Positions 53,276 through 61,993 are shown, counted from the first letter of the stretch. The stretch: 64,000 nt of DNA from Paracoccaceae bacterium (GCA_027492585.1 JAPUEK010000011.1:55712-119711); one strand, 5' to 3'. Program-made: numbers and translations. Notes: generated from the sequence alone by a model not told the origin.

Positions 53276-54334
53276 TCACGAGCGAGCATGTCCGTGATCG
53301 TGGCGATGATGCAGATCGGGATAGTGCGGATGGCGATGCACCAGGGGGGCATGCCGATGCCAATGGCTATGCGGTTCGCCGGCCGGATCGCCCGGACCAT
53401 GCTCATGTTGATGATGCTCGTCGTGACTGTGCCGATGTTCATGCTCCATCGCTTCATGAACGTGGTCATGATCGTGCCGCTCGGACAGATGCAGCCATAG
53501 GCCGAAGCCCATCAGACCTCCGGCGATGAGGAGCGTCACCGAAATCGGCTCTCCCAAAATCAGGACAGCCAGCACCGCACCAACAAATGGGGCCAGAGAG
53601 AAATAGGCGCCTGTCCGCGCGGTCCCGAGGTGACGGAGAGCGAGGATGAACAGCGCGAGGCTGACGCCATAGCCCAGCAGACCGATCACGCCGGCAGCCA
53701 CGACGATGCCTGCCGGCGGAAGGGCGCTGCCGTTGAGGGTCGCTATGATGAGGTTGATGGTGCCGGCAACCAGCCCCTTGAACATGGCGATCTGCACGGG
53801 ATCGGCCGAGGACAGTTTGCGGGTGAGATTGTTGTCGATCCCCCAGCAGACGCAGGCGCCAGCGATCAGGATCGCACCCCATTGCAATGACGCCTGTCCC
53901 TGCCAGGACAGAACGACCGCGCCCATGAGAATGGCAAAAGCACCCAGGAGCAGCCGTCGATCGACATTCTCGCTGAACACGAGCCAGGCGATGCCCATCG
54001 TAGCGAGCCCTTCGAGATTAAGCAGGAGCGAGGCCGTCGCCGCGTCTGTCCGGGTCAATCCAAACATCAGCAACAGCGGCCCGAGCAGCCCTCCGGCCAG
54101 GATGACCAAGGCGAGCCATGGCATGTCGGCACGCCGCAACGGCGCTTCGACGGCGGGCAGTTGCAGGACCGTACGCGATCCGTGGATGACGGCAAGGCCG
54201 AGACCGGCGCAGAGATAGAGCAAACCCGCCATCATCCAAGGATCGACCGATCCAAGCATGAGCTTGGCAAATGGCGTGCTGGCCCCGAACAAGATGGCCG
54301 ACAGAAGAGCCAGAACGATGCCGATACGGTTCAT
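53276..54334 (-). CDS. EamA/DMT-family transporter with His-rich tail
   Basis: 352 residues from ATG at 54334. Ten membrane helices in two EamA repeats (LALLSAILFGASTPFAKLML; GAILIAGACVCWGIDNNLTR), then a cytoplasmic tail whose last 67 residues contain 24 histidines. DMT exporters move small molecules; a His-rich tail suggests a metal ion. It is the last gene of the arsR-arsC-acr3-chrA string and overlaps chrA by 4 bp. Substrate not established. Confidence 0.85.
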   Translation of the reverse strand: MNRIGIVLALLSAILFGASTPFAKLMLGSVDPWMMAGLLYLCAGLGLAVIHGSRTVLQLPAVEAPLRRADMPWLALVILAGGLLGPLLLMFGLTRTDAATASLLLNLEGLATMGIAWLVFSENVDRRLLLGAFAILMGAVVLSWQGQASLQWGAILIAGACVCWGIDNNLTRKLSSADPVQIAMFKGLVAGTINLIIATLNGSALPPAGIVVAAGVIGLLGYGVSLALFILALRHLGTARTGAYFSLAPFVGAVLAVLILGEPISVTLLIAGGLMGFGLWLHLSERHDHDHVHEAMEHEHRHSHDEHHQHEHGPGDPAGEPHSHWHRHAPLVHRHPHYPDLHHRHDHGHARS

Positions 54335-55563
54335 CTCAACACCCCGCCAAAAACGAGACCAGCGACGGCGAGCAGCACGACCACGATCCATGGCGGCGAC
54401 TTCCAGACCGTGAGGAGGAGAAAGCCAGCCAGCGCCAGAGCAAAATCGCGCGGGGAAAGCACGGCGCTTGTCCAGACAGGATTGTAGAGCGCCGCGCCAA
54501 GAATACCGACCACGGCAGCGTTCGCGCCACGCATCGCCGCCTGAGCCGCCGGACGCAGCCGCAGCGCGTCCCAATATGGCAGCATCCCATAGACTAGCAG
54601 CAGACCCGGCAGAAAGATGCCGATGAGCGCGATGCCCGCTCCGGCGAGGCCATTCGGCTCCGGTCCCATCACCGCGCCGAGATAGGCGGCGAGGGTGAAG
54701 AGAGGCCCCGGAACCGTTTGCGCCAAACCGTACCCGGCGAGAAAGGATTCATTGCTCACCCATCCAGGCGTCACGACTTCCGCTTGCAGGAGCGGCAGGA
54801 CCACATGGCCGCCACCGAACACGAGCGCTCCGGAACGATAGAAGGCATCGAACAACGCAATCGCCTGATGACCAGAGGCGCTGGCAAGAAACGGAGGGAT
54901 CACGAACAGCGCAGCAAAAATGGCCAGAGAGATTGCGCCACCTCTCCGCGAGACCGGAAAGCTCAGCTGGCCGGTGACGGCCGCGCCGTTGCCGCGACAG
55001 AACCAGAGTCCGAGGATTGCGCCGCCCGCGATCGCGGCGATCTGCCCGAGTGACCCGGAGGCGAAGACCGCGATGCCGATGGCGACGAGTGCGATCGCCG
55101 CACGTGGCTTGTCCGGCGTCAGGCTTTTTGCCATGCCCCAGATCGCCTGTGCGACGACGGCGACGGCAACCAGTTTCAGGCCATGGAGGAAGCCTTCCGC
55201 GAGAGGTCCGGTGAACGCGGCCGCGCCAAGCGCGAAGGCGAACAGGATGATCGCCGACGGCAGCGTGAACGCAAGCGATGCGGCGAGACCGCCGATCAGC
55301 CCATCGACGCGCAGCACGCCGAGCGAAAACGCGACCTGGCTCGACGCCGGCCCCGGCAGAAACTGGCAGAGCGCAACCAGATCGGCATAGCCGGCCTCGT
55401 CGATCCATTTGCGACGGACCACCAACTCGTCCCGATAGTAGCCGAGATGCGCAATCGGACCGCCAAAGGACGTCAGGCCGAGCTTCAGGAAAGCGAAGAA
55501 GACTTCGAGAACGGAGCCTTCGGCAGGGGCAATGGTCCGGTCGGATTCATCGTGCGCGCTCAT
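54331..55563 (-). CDS. chrA: Chromate transporter ChrA
   Basis: 410 residues from ATG at 55563, with a GGAG ribosome site. Two CHR halves: FLKLGLTSFGGPIAHLGYYR, CQFLPGPASSQVAFSLG in the first, GALVFGGGHVVLPLLQAEVV and GYGLAQTVPGPLFTLAAYLG in the second. Long-chain CHR proteins export chromate. The PGP motifs are intact in both halves. Confidence 0.93.
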   Translation of the reverse strand: MSAHDESDRTIAPAEGSVLEVFFAFLKLGLTSFGGPIAHLGYYRDELVVRRKWIDEAGYADLVALCQFLPGPASSQVAFSLGVLRVDGLIGGLAASLAFTLPSAIILFAFALGAAAFTGPLAEGFLHGLKLVAVAVVAQAIWGMAKSLTPDKPRAAIALVAIGIAVFASGSLGQIAAIAGGAILGLWFCRGNGAAVTGQLSFPVSRRGGAISLAIFAALFVIPPFLASASGHQAIALFDAFYRSGALVFGGGHVVLPLLQAEVVTPGWVSNESFLAGYGLAQTVPGPLFTLAAYLGAVMGPEPNGLAGAGIALIGIFLPGLLLVYGMLPYWDALRLRPAAQAAMRGANAAVVGILGAALYNPVWTSAVLSPRDFALALAGFLLLTVWKSPPWIVVVLLAVAGLVFGGVLR

Positions 55564-55587
55564 CGCAAACTCCAAATGGGATCGTCA

Positions 55588-56643
55588 TCAGCGATTCACC
55601 TCTGCGATGGCAGCAGTCTTGCTACCGCTCTCGTACCAACCCTTAGAGCGGTTCACGATCCAGACGACTGAAAGCATGACCGGGACTTCGATCAGCACAC
55701 CGACGACGGTGGCGAGCGCCGCGCCCGAATGGAAGCCGAACAGGCTGATGGCGGCGGCAACCGCCAGCTCGAAGAAGTTGGACGCGCCGATCAGCGCCGA
55801 GGGGCCGGCAACGCAATGCTGTTCGCCGGAGACCCGATTGAGCAGATAGGCTAGCCCCGAGTTGAAATAGACCTGGATCAGGATCGGCACAGCGAGCAGC
55901 GCGATGACTATCGGCTGCGCGATGATCTGTTCGCCCTGGAAGCCGAACAGCAGCATCAACGTCGCCAGCAGCGAAACGAGTGAGACCGGCCCGAGCTTCG
56001 CCAGCAGCCGGTCGAGCGCGGCTTGCCCGCCGGTCGCCAGCAGGCGGCGGCGCGCGATCTGCGCGACGATCACCGGAATCACGATATAGAGCACGACCGA
56101 CAAGAGCAGCGTGCCCCATGGCACGGTGATCGCCGACAGGCCGAGCAACAGGCCGACGATCGGCGCGAAGGCCACCACCATGATCGCATCGTTGAGCGCG
56201 ACCTGGCTCAACGTGAAATGCGGCTCGCCCTTGGTCAGATTGGACCAGACGAACACCATCGCTGTGCAAGGCGCGGCGGCTAGGATGATGAGGCCGGCGA
56301 TATAGGAGTCGATCTGTTCGGCGGGCAGCAGCGGCCGGAACAGCCAACCGATGAACAGCCAGCCGAGCAGCGCCATGGAAAATGGCTTCACCGCCCAATT
56401 GACGAACAACGTCACGCCGATGCCGCGCCAGTGGCGGCCGACCTCGCCGAGCGCGGCGAAATCGATCTTCAAGAGCATCGGAATGACCATCAGCCAGATC
56501 AGCACGGCCACCGGCAGATTGACCTTGGCGATTTCCGCCGCGCCGATGGCCTGAAACACGCCGGGCATGACATGGCCGAGCGCAATGCCGGCAACGATGC
56601 AGAGTGCGACCCAAATGGTCAGATAGCGTTCAAAGGTGGACAT
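55588..56643 (-). CDS. acr3: Arsenite efflux transporter Acr3
   Basis: 351 residues with ten membrane helices and the ACR3 hallmark cysteine region ILAAAPCTAMVFVWSNLTKG, followed by DAIMVVAFAPIVGLLLG and AGPSALIGASNFFELAVAAA. Exports arsenite by proton antiport. Immediately downstream of arsC. Confidence 0.95.
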   Translation of the reverse strand: MSTFERYLTIWVALCIVAGIALGHVMPGVFQAIGAAEIAKVNLPVAVLIWLMVIPMLLKIDFAALGEVGRHWRGIGVTLFVNWAVKPFSMALLGWLFIGWLFRPLLPAEQIDSYIAGLIILAAAPCTAMVFVWSNLTKGEPHFTLSQVALNDAIMVVAFAPIVGLLLGLSAITVPWGTLLLSVVLYIVIPVIVAQIARRRLLATGGQAALDRLLAKLGPVSLVSLLATLMLLFGFQGEQIIAQPIVIALLAVPILIQVYFNSGLAYLLNRVSGEQHCVAGPSALIGASNFFELAVAAAISLFGFHSGAALATVVGVLIEVPVMLSVVWIVNRSKGWYESGSKTAAIAEVNR

Positions 56644-56652
56644 GGATTTTCC

Positions 56653-57078
56653 TCACGCCGTCGCTACGCGGCGGCCGCGCTCGTCCACCACACGCTCGCC
56701 GTCTTCCTTGATGAACTCGCCTCGCTGCGGTGGCAGCAGGTCGAGAACGTCTTCCGAAGGGCGGCAGAGCCGAACACCCTTCGGGCTGACGACGATAGGC
56801 CGGTTGATGAGGACCGGGTGCGCCATCATGGCGTCGAGAAGCTGGCCGTCGGTCAACGCGGGATCGCCAAGCCCGAGTTCCGCATAGGGCGTGCCTTTCT
56901 CACGAAGCAGCGCGCGAACGGAAATGCCCATGCGCTGGACGAGCTGCGTCAGCATCGTGCGCGACGGCGGCGTCTTGAGATATTCGACGACATGCGGCTC
57001 GACACCGGCGTTGCGGATCAGCGCCAGCGTGTTGCGCGAGGTGCCGCAATCGGGGTTGTGATAGATGATGACGTCCAT
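56653..57078 (-). CDS. arsC: Arsenate reductase, glutaredoxin type
   Basis: 141 residues from ATG at 57078. IIYHNPDCGTSRNTLALIRN carries the catalytic Cys11; LLREKGTPYAELGL and the arginine-containing NRPIVVSPKGVRLCRPSEDV complete the active site. Reduces arsenate with glutathione/glutaredoxin to arsenite for export by Acr3. Lies 7 bp behind arsR. Confidence 0.94.
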   Translation of the reverse strand: MDVIIYHNPDCGTSRNTLALIRNAGVEPHVVEYLKTPPSRTMLTQLVQRMGISVRALLREKGTPYAELGLGDPALTDGQLLDAMMAHPVLINRPIVVSPKGVRLCRPSEDVLDLLPPQRGEFIKEDGERVVDERGRRVATA

Positions 57079-57085
57079 GAAGGTG

Positions 57086-57454
57086 TCAGCCACGGATAGA
57101 GCCTTTCGTGGGTTCGCAGCAGGAGGACAGTGCGGCCATGGCCGGATGGCACACCTCGGGGTGGCCTTGGCAGCAGTCGCGCATGAGGAATTCGACAAGG
57201 CCGGAAAGGGCCGTAAGGACAGCGCTGTAGATGATCGACCGCCCTTCGCGGCGGGACTCGACAAGCCCGGCCTGCTCGAGATGGCTCAGATGAAAAGACA
57301 TGCGCGACGACGAGGCGCTATCCATCGCTTCGCCAATCGCGCCGGCGGACATGCCTTCGGGTCCAGCCGTCACCAGAAGACGAACGATGCGCAGCCTTGT
57401 TTCCTGCGACAGCGCCGCGAAGGCGCCGAGGGCCTGCTTTTCGTGCATTATCAT
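57086..57454 (-). CDS. arsR: ArsR-family arsenite-responsive repressor
   Basis: 122 residues with the ArsR winged HTH (ALSQETRLRIVRLL, SRMSFHLSHLEQAGLVESRR). The sensor site is C-terminal: Cys94 and Cys95 in RDCCQGHPEVC with Cys102, the arrangement of the Acidithiobacillus-type ArsR that binds As(III) after the DNA-binding domain. First gene of the resistance operon; its AT-rich promoter is at 57455-57500. Confidence 0.93.
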   Translation of the reverse strand: MIMHEKQALGAFAALSQETRLRIVRLLVTAGPEGMSAGAIGEAMDSASSSRMSFHLSHLEQAGLVESRREGRSIIYSAVLTALSGLVEFLMRDCCQGHPEVCHPAMAALSSCCEPTKGSIRG

Positions 57455-57503
57455 CTCAATACTTCAAGACTCATTGATATAAGTAATATGCTAAAAGTTC
57501 GGG

Positions 57504-57563
57504 TTATGCCAGATAGAAGGTCGTTCCGCTGGCGGCCGGTTTTGCGAGGGTATCGGTGGACAT
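57504..57563 (-). pseudogene. Orphan gene start cut off by the ars cargo
   Basis: ATG at 57563 follows a complete class 2 leader (TTCCGCTCTC-TGGAG...TTTCCC), as before the methylase/helicase gene, but the frame (MSTDTLAKPAASGTTFYLA) ends after 19 codons at the boundary with the arsR promoter. It looks like the 5' stub of a gene whose body was replaced by the ars-chr cargo. Confidence 0.5.
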
Positions 57564-57638
57564 GGGAAACGTCTCCAGAGAGCGGAATGGGAAAACCTGA
57601 CCGGCTCTCCCTTCACTGCCCGGACCCGTCCCGGCCCA

Positions 57639-57941
57639 CTATCTAGCCGCCCATAGGCCGTCCGCGAGTTCGCGGGAGATCATGGCCCGCGCCTTCATCA
57701 TCACGTCGTCGCCGCGGGTTTCGGGATGATCAAAGAAACGCGCGCCGGAGCCGTTCGCGCACCAGTCGGCATAGTAGCACCAAGCTCGATCGGTCAGTCG
57801 GAACGCCACCATGTCGGACGCCCAATGCGGCTTCGGCTCCACGACGACGACAGTGCCGTTGCGGCTTTCCTCCCACGGAAGCGAGCGTTCGGCGGGAGAA
57901 TTGCGCCCGTCCTCGGCGAATATCTCATCGACGGTCATCAT
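57639..57941 (-). CDS. Hypothetical ICE protein
   Basis: 100 residues (PWEESRNGTVVVVEPKPHWA, AWCYYADWCANGSGARFFDH). ATG at 57941 overlaps the stop of the upstream gene as ATGATGA. No known family recognised; an intact frame, coupling to its neighbour and typical codon use support a real gene. Confidence 0.65.
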   Translation of the reverse strand: MMTVDEIFAEDGRNSPAERSLPWEESRNGTVVVVEPKPHWASDMVAFRLTDRAWCYYADWCANGSGARFFDHPETRGDDVMMKARAMISRELADGLWAAR

Positions 57942-58204
57942 GCCGTGCCCCGGCATTGTTCGGCTGTGAGGAAGCCTGCCGGATCATCGGGGTCCGGCGG
58001 GAGATAGGCGTCATAGGGATTGCCGTCGGCGAGATGTCCGAATGGCGTCATGATGACATCGCCACCGTCGCGGCCGACCGCGCAGAGGACATAACGCCGT
58101 TCGCCGGAAGCGGCATCGAGGCACTCCATGAGGGCCAGATTGCCGTCGCCTGCCGCGCGCAGCAGGGTGTTGAAATTCGTGCGGGCATGATCGGGGATAG
58201 CCAT
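57938..58204 (-). CDS. DUF6117-like ICE protein
   Basis: 88 residues: AIPDHARTNFNTLLRAAGDG, LALMECLDAASGERRYVLCA, VIMTPFGHLADGNPYDAYLP. This short protein is common in alphaproteobacterial ICE accessory regions and I place it in DUF6117 from memory. Preceded by a 46-bp hairpin leader identical to the one at 58744-58789. Function unknown. Confidence 0.7.
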   Translation of the reverse strand: MAIPDHARTNFNTLLRAAGDGNLALMECLDAASGERRYVLCAVGRDGGDVIMTPFGHLADGNPYDAYLPPDPDDPAGFLTAEQCRGTA

Positions 58205-58210
58205 GAGGGT

Positions 58211-58256
58211 CTCCTGAAACGACAAAGCCCGGCGCGAGGCCGGGCGAATTGAAGGG
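58211..58256 (-). repeat. 46-bp hairpin leader, copy 1
   Basis: Identical over 46 bp to 58744-58789. Contains GCCCGG-N7-CCGGGC followed leftwards by TTTGTCGTTT and an AGGAG ribosome site 6-7 bp before ATG 58204. Looks like a terminator or attenuator placed directly before the gene. Confidence 0.65.
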
Positions 58257-58301
58257 ATGCGATAAGGGCCGTGGCGATGGCGGATACGAGCGTCCGGCCG
58301 T

Positions 58302-58737
58302 TCAGCCGGGCGCCGGCCGAGGTCGAGCGTCGGGATCGTCTCCGGCGAGAACCTCGGCAAGCCAGCCATCGGTATAGGTCCAGGCGATGGTCTCGCCGGT
58401 GGCGAGATCCACGACATGCGCGCCGCCGCCGAAGCCGTCGAGGCGCGGCTTTGAACAGGTGTTGGCATATTGGAGGCCCCAGCGGCCGGTGAGACCGAAC
58501 GCGCTCGCGCACCGCAGGACGAACCGGATGACATGGGCGGGATCGCCGGTGGTGTCATCGCGCATCCAGAGCAGTGCCGCCATGCGCCGGCTCGATCGAC
58601 ACGAGGAAGCCTTCCGAGGGCGGGTCTTCGGCCGCGTTCTCGGCGGCGAGCGTGTTGTAGAGTTCGAGCGCGCGAGCGGCGTTGGCGGGCGTGCCCACAT
58701 CGAGCAGGGAGGAGAAGTGGGTGAAATAGTCGGCCAT
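58302..58737 (-). pseudogene. Hypothetical ICE gene with +1 frameshift
   Basis: ATG at 58737 starts ADYFTHFSSLLDVGTPANAA ... SIEPAHGGT; this frame stops at 58555-58557. The continuation LWMRDDTTGDPAHVIRFVLR ... GGGAHVVDLATGETIAWTYT lies in the +1 frame and ends at 58302. One extra base near 58570 explains the break. Either an indel mutation or a programmed shift. The family has no known function to me. Confidence 0.6.
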
Positions 58738-58743
58738 GACTGG

Positions 58744-58789
58744 CTCCTGAAACGACAAAGCCCGGCGCGAGGCCGGGCGAATTGAAGGG
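58744..58789 (-). repeat. 46-bp hairpin leader, copy 2
   Basis: Exact duplicate of 58211-58256, positioned the same way, directly before the start codon at 58737. Two unrelated genes thus share one leader. Confidence 0.65.
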
Positions 58790-58815
58790 GATGCGGTAAA
58801 GGCGGTGGCGGGAGA

Positions 58816-59370
58816 TCAGGCGGCCAGCGGCAATCGCAGAAGCTCGGCGGCGGTCTCGCGCCAGAACGCATCGACCAGCCGCGCCTCAAGCTGGCTGGCG
58901 CGATAGCGATAGTCACGGGCCGGGCCGTGCTCGCCGCGACCGGCCGCGGCGAAGGCCGCGCCGCGCAGCTTGCTCGCCTCGGTCACGATCTGGCGGGCCT
59001 CGGCATCTGATGCGACGGGCTGCTGCCAGAGGATAATCCCGGCCCTGACGGTTCCGGCGAGAACCAGGCCCTGATCGCAGTCCTGAATGACCATCATGCG
59101 CGGGCGGAAGCGCAGCATGTCGTCGGTCCCGACGCGGATGTCGCCGCGGGCGATCCGGCCGCTGGCGACGGACATGGCCTCTTCGGGTGACGGGCATTCG
59201 CCGACGGTGACGTTCTGGTCAAAACCGTGGGCTTCCATGCCGTCGTAGCTGGCGGTGCCGATGCAGGAGATCCGCAGCGGGAATTTCTGCGCGTGCTGGA
59301 GGGCCGGCAGGACATGATGCGCGAGAATGGCGCCGATCGGGGCGACGCGGGATTGGCGGGCAAGGGTCAT
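58816..59370 (-). CDS. Hypothetical ICE protein
   Basis: 184 residues: PLRISCIGTASYDGMEAHGF, FRPRMMVIQDCDQGLVLAGT and a helical C-terminus (ARDYRYRASQLEARLVDAFW). A complete gene behind a class 1 leader (59385-59424). I do not recognise a named family. Confidence 0.65.
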   Translation of the reverse strand: MTLARQSRVAPIGAILAHHVLPALQHAQKFPLRISCIGTASYDGMEAHGFDQNVTVGECPSPEEAMSVASGRIARGDIRVGTDDMLRFRPRMMVIQDCDQGLVLAGTVRAGIILWQQPVASDAEARQIVTEASKLRGAAFAAAGRGEHGPARDYRYRASQLEARLVDAFWRETAAELLRLPLAA

Positions 59371-59384
59371 GGGATCAACTCCGC

Positions 59385-59424
59385 GACGGGCGGCGGAAGC
59401 CTCTCCTCCACCTCGTAACCCGTC
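59385..59424 (-). promoter_or_regulatory. Class 1 hairpin leader (copy C)
   Basis: CCCGTC at 59419-59424 and GACGGG at 59385-59390 would pair in the transcript; between them is a GAGAGGCTTCCG core, and GCGGAG follows as ribosome site before ATG 59370. Same layout as 61994-62032 and 63852-63891. Confidence 0.55.
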
Positions 59425-59490
59425 ACGGCCAGGCCGACCGGCCTCTGCCTCTCTTCACTCTCGGAAAGCGGCCGTGGCCCGCATGAAAAT

Positions 59491-59516
59491 TGCGCCCCAC
59501 CGGATGATCGGGCGCA
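59491..59516 (-). terminator. Terminator after the 59530 gene
   Basis: TGCGCCC (59491-59497) and GGGCGCA (59510-59516) form the stem; ATTTTC follows leftwards. Related to the hairpin at 53112-53141, where the sequence next to it is also similar. Confidence 0.6.
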
Positions 59517-59529
59517 TGTGAAAGCGAGA

Positions 59530-59751
59530 TCAGTAGCCGAACCGCCAGGACGGCCAGGATTGTCCGTCATCAGAGGCCGCGACGGCCGAGGCGAGATCGG
59601 CAGGATCGCCCTCGACAATGGCGGGATCGCGCACCGGCGTCTCATCAATGATGGTGACGCAGGTAACGAGGCCGTCTTCGACCTCGACGTGGACCGGAAC
59701 GAGATACTGAAAAACGACCCGGCCGGCGTGGGCAGGATGAGGGTCAGGCAT
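59530..59751 (-). CDS. Small hypothetical ICE protein
   Basis: 73 residues (AGRVVFQYLVPVHVEVEDGL, VTCVTIIDETPVRDPAIVEG). ATG at 59751 is preferred because GGAG lies 7 bp upstream; ATGs at 59757 and 59763 are in frame. Directly behind the parB-like gene. No family recognised. Confidence 0.6.
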   Translation of the reverse strand: MPDPHPAHAGRVVFQYLVPVHVEVEDGLVTCVTIIDETPVRDPAIVEGDPADLASAVAASDDGQSWPSWRFGY

Positions 59752-59807
59752 GGTCATCTCCATGAATGGCGGCGGGAAGCGACCGACGCCGCTCCCCGCC
59801 GTTTCGA

Positions 59808-61979
59808 TCATTCGGCCGCGACGAGAACGACTTGCTCGTCTTCGGTCTCGGTGGCTTCGTCGTCGTCGCCATCGCCTACCAGGAAGTCCGGCAGGGCATC
59901 GCCATCACCGGCATCGTCCGCGTCCGCGACGTCACCGTCGAGTTCGACCAGGCGCAACGGCTCGGGCAGCCAGCCGGTTTCGGCCAGCAGGCGCTCGGCC
60001 TCCTTCGCCATGTCGCCCTTCTTCAGATGGCTGATGAGCTGGGCGGCGCGCTCGCCAGCGCCTTCGCGAACGGCTTCGAGGATGCGGGGCTTGGTGACGC
60101 GGCCGAGATAGTTATCGACCGTCGGCCTCCAGCCGCCGTCCATCACCATGTCGAAGCCGGTGGCGCGGGCGATGCGATCAGCACCCGACAGGCGACAATC
60201 AAGGCCGAACTGCGAGACGCCGGAACCGCTGTGGGGGTTCGGCCGCTCGTAGAGGGCGTTGACGCCGTAGCTGACGCAATGGGCGAGCAGCGCCATCCGG
60301 CTCGTATCGTCGAGCGCGGCGATCCAGTCCCAGAGCGCGCCTTCGTCCGAGGGAACGTCGGCCTTCCAGGCGTCGAAGCGTTCGTCGATGGCCTTGGCCG
60401 AGGGCGTGTCGCCGAGATCGCTGCCCTGCACGCCGAGATGCCGCTGTCGCACGGAGACCTCCAAGCAGCCGGTCGGCGCCGAGTAGTGATAGCGCTGCAT
60501 GACCAGGCGGTGCAGGAGCGCCGTCATCGCGACATGCGGGTTGTTGGCGAGCGCATCGTGGAGCGCCAGCGTGCGATGGGCGGTCAGCTCGATCACCAGC
60601 CGTTCGGGGAGCGGCTTGATCGCGTCGTCCTCGTCGTCCTCCGCGTCCACCGGCTCGCCGCCGATGGTGATGACGGCGCGCTGGACGCTCGCCTGGGTCG
60701 CGACCGCACCGCCTTCGGCATCACGCTCGCCATCGCCGGCATCATCCTCACCGTCGACGGTGACGGGCGCCTCGTCCTCGGGACGGACATAGCCGCGAGC
60801 GACGACGAGCTGGCCGGCGCGGTCGATGCTGATGAAGACGCCCGCGCGCGCGATCTCATCGGCGTCATAGATCGCCGGACGATTCTCGAAGGCGCTCAGC
60901 GCGGCCTCGATCTCGCCGAGGCGCGCATCGATGTCGTCGGGCAGCTCGTCATAGTCGGCGTGTTCCGCCTCGAGCCGCTCATATTCCTCGCCCAGCGCCT
61001 CGCGGGTAGCGCGTTCCTCTTCGGTCAGATCGGGGAACGTGGCGTTGAGGACGCGAAGGCCGCGATCGTGGCCGTAGGGCAGATCGGTATCGACCTCGAT
61101 CCACTTCCAGCCCTCGGCCGCGACGTCATCGGCGATGCCCTTCAGCTTGTCGGAGACCAGCCGGTCGAGCATCTCGGGATTTTCCAGCCAGCCTTCGTCT
61201 TCGTCGGAGAAGAGATCGCGCAGCATCACGCCGCCGGCCTGTTCATAGGTTTCGACGCCGACGAACTGCGCGCGCTTGTCGTCGGTCGGAACCGTCGTCT
61301 CGGTCAGGAGATCGCGGATATACCAGGGCTGGCGGTTGTGTGAACGCTGGATCGCCTCCCAGACCTGCTCCTGACGGGCATGATCGGGATTGACGGTGAA
61401 CGCCTCCAGCATCGCCAGCGTCATCTCGGTGCGCGCATAGGCGTCCATGAGGGGCTGCGCGACGCGGGCAAGGCGCAGCCGCTGGGCGATATAGCGCGGC
61501 GTGGTGCGATAGGCGTCGGCGACTTCCTCCTTCGACATGCCGCCATCGACCATGCGCTTGAACGCCTTGAACTGGTCGAGCGGATGCAGCGCCAGCCGGA
61601 TGACGTTCTCGGCATAGGAATCGTCGACGGCCGAGGTCTTCGCATTGGCCTTCTTCACGAGGCAGGGAATGAGACCGTCTTCGGCGAAGCGGCCCGCCGC
61701 GACCAGGCGGGCGATGGCGCGGTAGCGCCGGCCGCCGGCCGGGGTCTCGAAGTCGCCGGTCTCGGCGCCGGCATCGTCGAGGACGGCGCGGACATTGAGG
61801 CCCATCACGAGGTCTTCGCGGCGGTCGATGTCCTGGGTCAGCTCGTCGAGGCCCTGTTCGACGTCGATCTCGCGGACATTGCTGTCCGACAGCCGGATGC
61901 GGTTGAACGGAATGTCGCGCGTGCGGGAAAACTCGATCATCGCGACGGCGGGGTTCTTCTTGCGGGCAGCTTTGGCCAT
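59808..61979 (-). CDS. Large ParB/Spo0J-family protein
   Basis: 723 residues. N-terminal ParB nuclease-fold domain (FNRIRLSDSNVREIDVEQGL, ETPAGGRRYRAIARLV), the HTH middle (ENVIRLALHPLDQFKAFKRM, SKEEVADAYRTTPRYIAQRL), then about 400 residues rich in Asp/Glu and helices, far longer than chromosomal ParB. Such proteins are typical of ICE accessory regions and may act as CTP-dependent DNA-binding proteins. Behind a class 1 leader. Confidence 0.88.
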   Translation of the reverse strand: MAKAARKKNPAVAMIEFSRTRDIPFNRIRLSDSNVREIDVEQGLDELTQDIDRREDLVMGLNVRAVLDDAGAETGDFETPAGGRRYRAIARLVAAGRFAEDGLIPCLVKKANAKTSAVDDSYAENVIRLALHPLDQFKAFKRMVDGGMSKEEVADAYRTTPRYIAQRLRLARVAQPLMDAYARTEMTLAMLEAFTVNPDHARQEQVWEAIQRSHNRQPWYIRDLLTETTVPTDDKRAQFVGVETYEQAGGVMLRDLFSDEDEGWLENPEMLDRLVSDKLKGIADDVAAEGWKWIEVDTDLPYGHDRGLRVLNATFPDLTEEERATREALGEEYERLEAEHADYDELPDDIDARLGEIEAALSAFENRPAIYDADEIARAGVFISIDRAGQLVVARGYVRPEDEAPVTVDGEDDAGDGERDAEGGAVATQASVQRAVITIGGEPVDAEDDEDDAIKPLPERLVIELTAHRTLALHDALANNPHVAMTALLHRLVMQRYHYSAPTGCLEVSVRQRHLGVQGSDLGDTPSAKAIDERFDAWKADVPSDEGALWDWIAALDDTSRMALLAHCVSYGVNALYERPNPHSGSGVSQFGLDCRLSGADRIARATGFDMVMDGGWRPTVDNYLGRVTKPRILEAVREGAGERAAQLISHLKKGDMAKEAERLLAETGWLPEPLRLVELDGDVADADDAGDGDALPDFLVGDGDDDEATETEDEQVVLVAAE

Positions 61980-61993
61980 GGTCTTTACTCCAC

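Noticed and set aside
58302..58916. One long gene from 58916 to 58302
   Set aside because: The upstream part of this frame crosses the 46-bp leader and is not protein-like; the real start is ATG 58737 in another frame with a later +1 shift.
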